From assembly GCF_932526225.1 (NCBI RefSeq), contig NC_064034.1:20026927-20090926 (forward strand): 64,000 nt of DNA, written 5' to 3'. Below the pieces are notes generated by a model. It worked only from the letters and a program-made list of their open reading frames with translations. It was not told where the DNA came from and made no database searches. Made by a program: the position numbers and the translations under genes. This DNA is from Nematostella vectensis. Its lineage: Eukaryota > Cnidaria > Anthozoa > Actiniaria > Edwardsiidae. Positions 48,161 through 55,429 of this stretch are shown in pieces (position 1 is the stretch's first letter; each line of letters starts with the position of its first letter).

Positions 48161-48280
48161 GATGCGTGCGCATAACTCGTGTTACGCTATATTAGACATG
48201 TCTAACAGTCCGCACCATAGCCACGCGGCTTCGTACTTTATGTATATATACGTATATGATATATAATATACGTAATAGGG
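48161..48280. promoter_or_regulatory. AT-rich divergent promoter region of the major capsid gene
   Basis: 120 bp between divergent ATGs, strikingly AT-rich inside a GC-rich element: TATATATACGTATATGATAT near 48242, then ATATACGTAATAGGG ending at the capsid ATG. TATACGTAT-type words recur only at 52418-52470 upstream of the integrase. Promoter role is inferred from position and composition. Confidence 0.5.
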
Positions 48281-49531
48281 ATGTCAGTCAGCGATAAACT
48301 TGACCCCCAACGAACACCCAGAACTCCTCAGGGGTTGAAGGCCGAGAGAACTGTTCATCGGGTCACTCTCAACCCGTCGACGGCCTCCCCAGGCGAGACG
48401 CTATATGTGGCGGTCCCAAAGCTATCGGAAGGCGTCACGCTCGTGACTGGCTCCTTGAGGGTCGGTTTCGATCTCTCCATCTCAGGCCAAGCAAATAACA
48501 CCATCGTGAACAACGTCGGCCGAAATCTCGTGAGCCGCCTGAAAATCACGTTTGCAGGAGAAACGCTCCAGGACACCAACCGCTACGACGTCTTCAAGAC
48601 GTATGAGGAGCTTTACCTGTCCAAGGTCGAGAGAGAGGGCATACAGTCAGAAAACATGCGCAAGCTTCGCTCAAAGGCTGGCGATAAAGCGACTGGTAAC
48701 GCCAAGGAGAACGCTCTAAACGCCGCCCACGGGGCGAAGTACACCGTCCCGCTAGACCATTCTCTGCTGACGGACCACGGCGTACTGTACCCAAGGGCTC
48801 TCTCCGAGGCGCTGCTCTTCGAGATCACGCTCGCAACGGTTGACCAGGTAGTAGTCGGAAGCGATGCTACCAAATTATCCTATGGCGTCAAAAATCTAGA
48901 GCTGGAATACGAAAGCCTGAGGGACGACAACCTCGCCCGGTCTGCAGCCGCCGCCTACCAAAACGGCACAACGTTCTTTTACGAGCAAGTGAACCTTCAC
49001 AAGACCTTCGTGATTAGCAAAGGGACGGACAGCATAATCAACGAGAGTGTCAACCTGCCGCGAAGGTCTATGAGTGGTCTGTTCCTCCTCTTTGTGGAGC
49101 CATACACGGCAGGGGCTCGCGACTCTGAGAAGTTCGTGTACCCCGACATCAAGAGCGTTCGCGTTACAATCGACGGCATGCCAAACAAGGTCTTCAGCCA
49201 GGGGCTGCGCCCCACGGATTTCTGGAGGGAGGCGAAAAGGCGGTTTGTCCGCCCTTCCCCGGGGTGGCACAGCGGAGCCCCTGCCGCCCCGGCAATCGGC
49301 CCCGAGTCGTTCTTTGGCGATAACAAGTTTGCTCTGTGGATCGACCTTCGAACGACGGACGAGAGTGCTATCCATGCGGGTGGTCTCCGATTGGTCAATC
49401 CCCGCGACGGTGTGCACCTCGGGATAAAACGCATGGCAAGCGGCACGGGTACCGTAAACTGTCACGTGTTTGTGGTGGCCGACGCCCAAATGAACCTTAT
49501 GAACGGACAGCTAGAGTCCATACAATACTGA
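48281..49531 (+). CDS. Major capsid protein, double-jelly-roll type (PLV)
   Basis: Intact 416-codon frame, ATG directly after TAATAGGG. It should form the pseudo-hexameric capsomers of the virion. Supporting features are its length (PLV and Polinton capsid proteins are of the order of 400-600 residues), its β-rich composition, its place directly before the packaging ATPase, and family-like blocks: VPKLSEGVTLVTGSLRVGFD near the N-terminus, NNVGRNLVSRLKITFAGE, NLELEYESL at mid-length where the second jelly roll should begin, FALWIDLRTTDESAIHAGG, and a C-terminus ending LESIQY. No in-frame stop, in contrast to neighbouring genes. Assignment to a named PLV group needs a profile search. Confidence 0.8.
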   Translation: MSVSDKLDPQRTPRTPQGLKAERTVHRVTLNPSTASPGETLYVAVPKLSEGVTLVTGSLRVGFDLSISGQANNTIVNNVGRNLVSRLKITFAGETLQDTNRYDVFKTYEELYLSKVEREGIQSENMRKLRSKAGDKATGNAKENALNAAHGAKYTVPLDHSLLTDHGVLYPRALSEALLFEITLATVDQVVVGSDATKLSYGVKNLELEYESLRDDNLARSAAAAYQNGTTFFYEQVNLHKTFVISKGTDSIINESVNLPRRSMSGLFLLFVEPYTAGARDSEKFVYPDIKSVRVTIDGMPNKVFSQGLRPTDFWREAKRRFVRPSPGWHSGAPAAPAIGPESFFGDNKFALWIDLRTTDESAIHAGGLRLVNPRDGVHLGIKRMASGTGTVNCHVFVVADAQMNLMNGQLESIQY

Positions 49532-49571
49532 GCACAGACACGAAGTGCACGAAGCGCTGCGGCAGCGCGGT

Positions 49572-50174
49572 ATGGACCCGAAAAACATCCCAATTAACGC
49601 TCTCATCGTGGGCCCGACGTCATGCGGGAAGACCCGATTCATAGTGGACCGGCTGCGCGGCCCTTTCCGGGGCAAGTTTGACTACATCGTACTCATGTGC
49701 CCTACCTTTGTCTACAACAAAACATACGACGGCTTCGCCGAGGGCGACAATCGTCTGTTTGTCATCACACCTGAGGCGGGTCAGATCGACATACTGCTGA
49801 GGTTTGTCTCCGCTCTCTTCGACGGCACTAATACGCTAATCATACTCGACGACTGTGCGGCCTCGAAAGACGTAAAGAGGCGCTCTGACCAGCTCGTCAA
49901 CTTGGCGTTCAGCGCGCGCCACGTGGGTATTAGCGTGTGGGTGATCACGCAGCAGATCACCAGCATCACAAAGCCGTTCCGTGAGAACATCGCGGCCTTG
50001 GTGGTCTTCTATACTCCGAGCAAGGCGGACATGAAAGCTATCCTGCATGACTACGGCGCGGAGCTCTCAGAAGAGAAGATGAAAGAGTACATGAAGGCCC
50101 TCAAGACGAAAAAGTTCTCGAAGTTAGAGTTTTGCTTGCGTCACCCTTATACCATCGCCCTAGTTGAACGGTAA
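49572..50174 (+). CDS. A32-type genome-packaging ATPase (PLV)
   Basis: About 200 residues from the ATG at 49572; the frame is open 27 nt further upstream but only with a GTG. The protein drives genome packaging into the capsid in Polintons, PLVs, virophages and NCLDV. Walker A is VGPTSCGKT near residue 14, Walker B is NTLIILDDCAA, and the A32-type sensor region reads ARHVGISVWVITQQITSI. It starts 40 bp after the major capsid stop, so the two are probably co-transcribed. Intact, with no missing motif. Confidence 0.87.
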   Translation: MDPKNIPINALIVGPTSCGKTRFIVDRLRGPFRGKFDYIVLMCPTFVYNKTYDGFAEGDNRLFVITPEAGQIDILLRFVSALFDGTNTLIILDDCAASKDVKRRSDQLVNLAFSARHVGISVWVITQQITSITKPFRENIAALVVFYTPSKADMKAILHDYGAELSEEKMKEYMKALKTKKFSKLEFCLRHPYTIALVER

Positions 50175-50256
50175 GCGCAGTAAACCACCGCCCACGTATG
50201 CCCTAGGGCATAACGCATTGATCACACGTGTTGCACCTTAGCCACGGCAGGGGTGC

Positions 50257-50796
50257 ATGATGAGCGACGAATACTTTGAGAGTCTTCTTGAGGGGGGCGC
50301 CGCCGGCCTCCCGGCCGTCGAGTCGTTGGGCTGCTCGACGCAGCCTGCCGGAACGGCAACCGGAGGTGAGCAAACTGAGATAGCAGACGCGAGGTAGAAA
50401 CTCGCGATTTTCGTAGCCTCGGAGAAGTCGAGAGAAATGGTAGGCAAGGCCCTGACTCACGACGACGTCAAACGCATGAGCGCCGAGGAGGTGAGGAAGT
50501 ACGAGAAGCGATACGAGACCGCTCTAGCCAGCCGGACTACAGACGCCCTGGCAGACAGCTTTCTGAAGCTTACGACCAAGCTAGTAGGCATGGCGCTGCC
50601 GATAGACAGTGTGGTCGATCTTCACAATGACCTAGTGTCCATGTACATAATCAACAACGAGCTCCGCACATTGTGCGGAAGCCTGTCTATACGCTGCGGT
50701 CGTTTGATGGCTTTAGCCGTCGGGGCGTTACACGTAGCACGTCATGTGAACACCGCCGGACGGCAAGCGCTGACACGCGGTGTAAACAAGAGTTAG
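50257..50796 (+). pseudogene. PLV small conserved-looking ORF, split by a TAG
   Basis: An ATG at 50257 (or 50260) opens a frame stopped by TAG at 50395-50397. The same frame continues to 50796 with a strongly charged helical protein: SREMVGKALTHDDVKRMSAE, EVRKYEKRYETALASRTTD, then a more hydrophobic C-terminal half (LMALAVGALHVARHV). The part from the ATG at 50437 (119 aa) could be made on its own. No known family. Neighbours are the ATPase upstream and a one-TM ORF downstream, same strand. Confidence 0.5.
50346..50358. repeat. TGCCG-N3-CGGCA hairpin, copy 2
   Basis: TGCCGGAACGGCA, perfect 5 bp arms. It lies within the first part of the split ORF at 50257-50796. Confidence 0.6.
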
Positions 50797-50914
50797 CAGT
50801 TGCGGACTCACCAGTGGTTTGCCCGCAAACGCACAGTGGCGAGTCTGCCATCCCAGAGCAGACGTTCCTTTGAAAGCTTGCCACTTCTTCAGCAACCAAG
50901 TAGTTGCATCACAA

Positions 50915-51539
50915 ATGGAGGAACCTCAAGGAGGTACTAGTGCCCAGCATCTCGCGGAACCTGACAAACAAGCTGCGGAACAAGCTGCTCATGAACCTGC
51001 ACGTACGCCTTCGGCGTTGGCGGAGAGAATCACAAGCCCCGAACCACCCGCGACCCGACCTAAACACCCTGGGCGAGTCAAAGCTGGAAGGCGCTTGGCA
51101 GAGTGGAACCGACTTAACAGAGCGAAGAAAGAGACACTTCGTGTCGTGCAACACGTTGGGTCGCCGGTCGCTAGCGAGCCGCAGGGACGCGAGGGCTTGC
51201 GCGCGCGACGAAGATGCCTTCGGCATCATACACACACCAGTCCCGGAAAGCAACTCTGCTTGGTCGGCTAGCTCGGTTATCGGGGTCGCTGGTCTTCTAG
51301 TGTCATTGATCGGCCTCAACACACGCAGGCGGGAGCTAGCTGCCTCGTTCACTCGTACACCAGCTGTTAACCAGCGAGCTACCGATCCACTTGCTACCGA
51401 AGGTACCGACGGCGTGACTCCGCCCGCAAGGCCGCCGCTGGCGGCCTCACAGCAGATCAAGGATCGACCGCTTGCCGTTCCGGCGACAGCGCTTCGCTCT
51501 CCCGGACAGTGCAAATCTCGACTGTTAGCCATGGAGTAA
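50915..51539 (+). pseudogene. PLV one-TM ORF, frameshifted
   Basis: The N-terminal part is read from the ATG at 50915: acidic and Pro/Ala-rich, then a basic stretch HPGRVKAGRRLAEWNRLNRA. The C-terminal part is in another frame: ESNSAWSASSVIGVAGLLVS gives a membrane helix followed by TRRREL and a Pro/Ala-rich tail ending at 51539. The two frames cross over somewhere between about 51140 and 51235. I infer one former gene for a membrane protein with a basic segment. Function unknown. Confidence 0.45.
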
Positions 51540-51592
51540 GCAGACATTTAAACACAAGGGCCCTACCCATATCCGCACGTCTGTGCATCGCA

Positions 51593-51818
51593 ATGTCGAC
51601 GACGCAGCAGAGCAAGATTACAAAGACCATCACCGACGCCGCAGTCATAACCGGCCTCGTCGCCGGTATCGGCTGAGTTGGGCGCAAGGTCTTGCGCGAA
51701 GACTCCACCAAAGACCCCTCCGCGAACGCCATGAACTACGCAAAAAATGACTGCCGCCGTTGCAGGTGCTGTCGCTTTGAAGGGTTACCTTGAGAACCAG
51801 AAGATCCTGCCCATGTAG
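51593..51818 (+). pseudogene. PLV small membrane ORF, broken by a TGA and an A-run frameshift
   Basis: The frame starts MSTTQQSKITKTITDAAVIT, runs through a hydrophobic helix (VITGLVAGIG) and meets TGA at 51674-51676. It resumes as VGRKVLREDSTKDPSANAMN, and after the A6 run near 51740 a second frame gives another hydrophobic helix (MTAAVAGAVALKGYLENQ) up to a TAG at 51816-51818. About 75 codons in all, too short to show up as a long ORF. Function unknown; the two helices suggest a small membrane protein. Confidence 0.5.
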
Positions 51819-51892
51819 TAGTGTACTGTGGCGCACTACTACATGTGTAGGCCATGTATTAGACTCGTGTTCACTTACACACAGCACGTGAA

Positions 51893-52351
51893 GTGTGCGC
51901 ACGTGAAACGTACACACACTACTCGACGGCCTCCATCGCGTTTTTGGTTGGCGGCGCCGTCCTAAACGCGACTGCATTCGTTGGTGGCAACTACCTCGCA
52001 AAGTTCCTGTCGAACGATGAGAGCCCCGCCTTAGCTGAGAAAGAGAGGCACGACAAGGCCCTAGAGAAATACCAAAAAGACTATGGACGCTACCAACAGC
52101 GACGACAAAAAATCCTCGATTGGCAAGCTCTAAGTCGCGAGAAAGGGTCCCTCGCAAAGCAAAACTTCACCGACACTGACTACGCGCTCAAACTCTACAA
52201 CCAGACCCGGCCAAAACAATCCCTGGAGTCGATGCGGGCTCCTGAGCTGTCCGACTACTACATCCCCAGCAAAACGCAGAAAAACGCCGGGTTGGCGTAC
52301 ATTGGCGCCGGCGCTCTCGCCATCGGCTACACAGCTAGCCGCTTGCTGTGA
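51893..52351 (+). CDS. PLV protein with N- and C-terminal membrane helices, start codon unclear
   Basis: About 150 open codons with an N-terminal helix (IAFLVGGAVLNATAFVGGNY), a charged helical centre (EKERHDKALEKYQKDYGRYQ), DYALKLYNQTRP, and a C-terminal helix (GLAYIGAGALAIGYTASRLL). No ATG precedes the first helix: the frame is open from GTG at 51893 and from a TAG at 51860. Either a start ATG was lost or a non-AUG start is used. It is followed at 52358 by the TGCCG hairpin. Confidence 0.55.
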   Translation: MCARETYTHYSTASIAFLVGGAVLNATAFVGGNYLAKFLSNDESPALAEKERHDKALEKYQKDYGRYQQRRQKILDWQALSREKGSLAKQNFTDTDYALKLYNQTRPKQSLESMRAPELSDYYIPSKTQKNAGLAYIGAGALAIGYTASRLL

Positions 52352-52357
52352 TGCAGC

Positions 52358-52370
52358 TGCCGTTCCGGCA
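52358..52370. repeat. TGCCG-N3-CGGCA hairpin, copy 3
   Basis: TGCCGTTCCGGCA, beginning 6 bp after the stop of the two-TM ORF, so a transcript-end role is possible but unproven. Confidence 0.6.
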
Positions 52371-52399
52371 CCGCATCTAGGCGGCCCTTTTCCATGCTG

Positions 52400-52475
52400 C
52401 GCGTATGCGCATGCGTATACTTATGCGTTTACGTGTATACGTATACGCATACGACATACGTATACGACAGTCCGG
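52400..52475. promoter_or_regulatory. Alternating purine-pyrimidine tract upstream of integrase
   Basis: GCGTATGCGCATGCGTATAC and GTGTATACGTATACGCATAC, then GACATACGTATACGAC. This is alternating Pu-Py sequence able to form Z-DNA or cruciforms, and it shares TATACGTAT words with the capsid promoter region. It lies about 150 bp before the integrase ATG. Function inferred only. Confidence 0.4.
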
Positions 52476-52613
52476 GACGTATAAGACGATTGCAGATGAT
52501 TGCAGACCGACCTCAGAAAGACCGCCTCGGCACTGCCCGAGCAGACGGCAACCGCCTGTTGGAGACTGATACACCCGTTGCAATGTATCGCGATACGTTA
52601 TTGCCGACACGTA

Positions 52614-53566
52614 ATGGCGGCGAAGCGCATGTCCGACGAAGAACTCGATGCGTTCCTTCGTCCTATATACTACGCCAGAGGTGGCTTCAAAGGAGTGACC
52701 GCTCTGCATGCCAAACTTCCCAAGGGCTCAGCCTCCATAGATCGAGTGCGCAAGTGGGTAAGCTCGCAGCCCGTCGGGGGCTACACACAGACACCCCCTC
52801 CTCCGACTACCTACGCCCACTTCTCGGAGCAGATACCAAACCGTATCCACCAGTCGGACCTGCTATTCTTGCCAACCGACCGCGGGTACAAGTATGCCTT
52901 GACTGTCGTTGACGTTGCTTCACGATATAAAGCCGCCCGCCCACTGAGGACTAAGAGCGCGGCCGTCGTCTCCCGCGAACTCGCTGACATCTATGCAGAG
53001 GGACCTCTCACATGGCCTAAAGTCCTCATTGTTGATGACGGCACGGAGTTCAAGGGTGCGACGACAAAGCTTCTAACAGACCACGGGGTGGAGGTCCGAC
53101 GGGCTGAGCCAGGGCACCACAGGAGCCAAGCTTTCGCCGACTCTTTCCATCGCTGGCTGGCACAGCGCCTATTTCGTGCGCAGTACTCGAAGGAGCTTGC
53201 ATCCGGCGAGACAAACCGCGAGTGGGTTACTGCTTTGCCAATCGTCATCTCAGACATAAACGCAACGAAGACTCGCATGACTGGCTTTGCGCCTAAAGAC
53301 GCCATGAAGCTGAGGCGCGTGCCTCTCTAAGCCGAAAAGCCCCCTTAGAGGTTCCCATAGAGGTCGGAACGGGGCTGTACATCGCCGTAAACGAGGAAGA
53401 CCTTCAGGACAAGGGCCGACGGCGAGCGACGGACCCGTGGTGGACAAGCAAGGCATACCCAATACTAAAGAGGGTCATGGAGCCCGGACAGCCAGTGTTG
53501 TATTACACGGCGTACTCTAAGCACGGCTTCACGCGTTCGCAGTTGCGTAGCGTCACGCCAGCGTGA
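52614..53566 (+). pseudogene. rve-family DDE integrase (PLV), C-terminus frameshifted
   Basis: RNase-H-fold integrase that would insert the viral genome. From the ATG at 52614: IHQSDLLFLPTDRGYKYALT with the first Asp, VVDVASRYKAARPL, then VLIVDDGTEFKG with the second Asp, and HRSQAFADSFHRWLAQRLF where the catalytic Glu is expected but Asp stands. The frame stops at TAA 53328-53330. A shifted frame continues with GRRRATDPWWTSKAY, EPGQPVLYYTAYSKHGFTRS (SH3/chromo-like C-terminal domain) to TGA at 53564-53566, which abuts the stop of the convergent HNH frame. So the gene formerly ran to 53566 and now carries a stop and a shift in a C5 run. An inactive enzyme is likely. Confidence 0.82.
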
Positions 53567-53895
53567 TCAGCGCTTGTGCCTTCTATTGCAGCTAAGGCAC
53601 GTGAGTCTGACATTCCACTTGTAGTAAACCTGACTGTCGTCCAGCCGGTCGATACTGAAGCATTGGGGATGACTCTTGGTGTACCCCTGAAGCAGAAGCT
53701 GAGTGCCACAGACCGTGCACTTCTTTTCCGCGTCAGCAATCATCCCGAGTACGTGGTCTACCGTCAGAACGTGGTGCGGTCCCGTGTACTTTGTGCGACC
53801 CTTTTGCCTGTCGTCCATAGCATATCGCTTGATTCGCGCTATAATGAGCTCTCTACTGGGCGTAGCCTGCGGTCCTGTGGGAACCAAGGCGTCGG
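53567..53895 (-). CDS. HNH endonuclease domain, probably C-terminal part of the helicase gene
   Basis: Minus-strand frame with RELIIARIKRYAMDDRQKGR, then a zinc-binding HNH layout: KKCTVCG, HPQCFSIDRLDD, YYKWNVRLTCLSCNRRHKR. The CxxC pairs and the SIDRLDD...N...CxxCN pattern are typical of HNH nucleases. There is no ATG of its own near the domain; the frame meets the helicase frame at a G15 tract (53894-53908). I infer that it was, or is by slippage, the tail of the helicase polypeptide. The stop at 53567-53569 directly abuts the integrase stop. Confidence 0.7.
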
Positions 53896-55071
53896 GGGGG
53901 GGGGGGGGACCACGCGGACTATCTGGTCGGCGCGCCGCACGCGGGAGATGCCGGTGTATACAGCATTCGTGATCCAGCCCTCTAAGCTGTGGTCTATGAT
54001 AAACAAACGTCTTGGAGTCTGGATAGTCTTGCCCTGCACCCGGTGGACTGTCCCCCAGCCCACGTATTTCCACTCGAGGGGAAGCCCGTTAAGGACCGCG
54101 TCGAAAGGAACCTCGACTACCGTGCCTTTGTACGCGTCGACCTTCTCACCCCTTTTGCCTGGCACGGGCACCGGCCGCCCTTGCTTGCGATAACGATGCG
54201 CGACGCTAGGATCGGGGTCAAAGCGGATGGTTGCTGGCAATCGGGGGTAGTTTTTCCTGTTGTGCTCTACCAATCGCTGCTGAACAAGAGCCCCCATCTT
54301 GTTGGTCGAGCACACCCACATATCGCTTGGGTGGGACTGCTCGATCGCTGCGTCGAACGCCACCCCATCCCACTCCTCTCGAAACACCTCAAGCTGTTGG
54401 GAATCTGGCTGACACCAAATCCGGCCCTTTATGTCGTGGAGCCTGGAGGAGGGCGCGGCAGAGCCGCAGTGGCATGTACTGTACGGCTTTCCGCAGTCTT
54501 CAAACAGGCAGCGGTAGTCGGACTCGAACCAGCGAATGTTCCCTTGTGCCCACTCCTTGAGCATATCGTGAGGCCCCTCTTTATCTCCCCAGGGCGGGAC
54601 CTGCCAATAGTCGCCACAACACACTACCTGACACGGCCGCGTGGCGAGATACCCTAGGATGGCGCGTAGCACTTTAGTCTGTACCTTACAGCACTCGTCA
54701 ATGATGATTACTTCTGCGAGACGGTCGAGTTTGTGCCCCAGCTCGGAAGGTATCCACTCCTCTATCGTCTTCTCCGCTGGTATGCAGAGGTAGTGGTGGT
54801 AGGTTTGAGCCTTCACCGCGAGGCGCGGGTTGTTGCGATGGTCGTGGGCGAGGTCGTTCTCGGGGGTGAGCACCACAACGTTGCGGCCGCGGTCGAACTC
54901 GCGCCAGACTTCCTTTGTCCACACTTTCGCCGGTACGAGCGGCTTAAGGAGCTTGTGTTTGACATCGTCGGGGATGCCCTCGTCCAGGATGTTCTGGACC
55001 AGCCCTGCCAGTACGGCGGGCGCCTCTTTGTCAGGCACGCTATTGAGAATCTTCTCTATGTAAGCGTTCAT
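53839..55071 (-). CDS. SF1 (Pif1/RecD-like) replication helicase, PLV
   Basis: 410-codon frame from the ATG at 55071. It would unwind DNA during viral genome replication, here without a polymerase gene nearby. Motif Ia-like RNVVVLTPENDLAHDH, motif II EVIIIDECCKVQTK, motif III VVCCGDYWQVPP, motif V GTVHRVQGKT and motif VI AVYTGISRVRR are all visible in the right order. I find no GxGK[ST] Walker A ahead of motif Ia; the expected place reads PLVPAKVWTKEVWR. Either the motif has been lost or the family is diverged there. A cysteine-rich insert (CLFEDCGKPYSTCHCG) follows motif III. The last ~35 codons after the G15 tract are probably out of frame with respect to the HNH domain. Confidence 0.83.
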   Translation of the reverse strand: MNAYIEKILNSVPDKEAPAVLAGLVQNILDEGIPDDVKHKLLKPLVPAKVWTKEVWREFDRGRNVVVLTPENDLAHDHRNNPRLAVKAQTYHHYLCIPAEKTIEEWIPSELGHKLDRLAEVIIIDECCKVQTKVLRAILGYLATRPCQVVCCGDYWQVPPWGDKEGPHDMLKEWAQGNIRWFESDYRCLFEDCGKPYSTCHCGSAAPSSRLHDIKGRIWCQPDSQQLEVFREEWDGVAFDAAIEQSHPSDMWVCSTNKMGALVQQRLVEHNRKNYPRLPATIRFDPDPSVAHRYRKQGRPVPVPGKRGEKVDAYKGTVVEVPFDAVLNGLPLEWKYVGWGTVHRVQGKTIQTPRRLFIIDHSLEGWITNAVYTGISRVRRADQIVRVVPPPPPTPWFPQDRRLRPVESSL

Positions 55072-55250
55072 GTTTGGGCATACCTTGTGCCACCCAGTCT
55101 TTAACTGCCCGTATCACAACCGGCGGGACGAGTGTTTGGGTATACCTCGTGCCACCCAGTCTCTAATTGCCCGTATCACAGCCGGCGGGACGAGTGTTTG
55201 GGCATGCCTGTGCCACCCAGTCTCTAGTCGTCCGCATCGCGGGCTGCGAT
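55071..55250. repeat. 62 bp tandem repeats at the right edge of the PLV
   Basis: Three units starting at 55071, 55133 and 55195 (TGTTTGGG...GTGCCACCCAGTCT), the third diverging towards its end. The first overlaps the helicase start codon. They could be part of a terminal repeat or the helicase promoter. No matching inverted copy was found at the left, consistent with left-end loss. Confidence 0.75.
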
Positions 55251-55393
55251 GTCAGACAGACATTTCGCACAGAGTTTCCTATTGTTTTTTTTGTTGTTGT
55301 TTGTTCTGGCTGTCGAATCGGGGGCATTGCACATACCAGTGCAGTAAATTACCATTTTTGGTAATATCGATTTACTTACTTCATGCAAATATT

Positions 55394-55429
55394 CAATGCG
55401 ACGTCATTCACTTGAATGACGTCGCATTG
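55394..55429. repeat. Perfect 17 bp inverted repeat containing TGACGTC
   Basis: CAATGCGACGTCATTCA, 2-nt spacer, and its exact complement. Each arm contains a CRE-like ACGTCA core. It lies about 150 bp outside the last 62 bp repeat, so it may mark the true edge of the element or be an unrelated small palindrome. Confidence 0.75.

Larger units (their letters stand above)
44712..55250. mobile_element. Endogenous Polinton-like virus (PLV), decaying copy
   Basis: About 10.5 kb, clearly more GC-rich than the flanks and densely packed with genes on both strands, unlike the intron-rich host. Layout: small ORF and minor-capsid-like gene (minus); large split ORF (plus); split membrane-protein ORF (minus); major capsid, ATPase and four small ORFs (plus); integrase (plus); helicase-HNH (minus). 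An rve integrase together with capsid genes and an A32-type ATPase defines the Polinton/PLV type. I found no B-family polymerase and no adenovirus-type protease. Several genes carry stops or frameshifts, so it is a fossil. The right side has three 62 bp repeats; the left seems cut inside an ORF. Exact ends and target duplications were not found. Confidence 0.85.

Noticed and set aside
47319-48266. 315-codon plus-strand frame in the viral block
   Set aside because: Ser/Leu-rich antisense shadow of the minus-strand membrane-protein ORF with its coiled coil and helices.
48896-49489. 197-codon minus frame inside the major capsid gene
   Set aside because: Antisense shadow of an intact 416-codon gene; no recognisable domain.
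50909-51547. 212-codon minus-strand frame opposite a viral ORF
   Set aside because: Shadow of the GC-rich plus-strand coding region, which has matching neighbours, a basic segment and a membrane helix.
53989-54657. 222-codon plus frame opposite the helicase
   Set aside because: Antisense to helicase motifs that are clearly readable on the minus strand.
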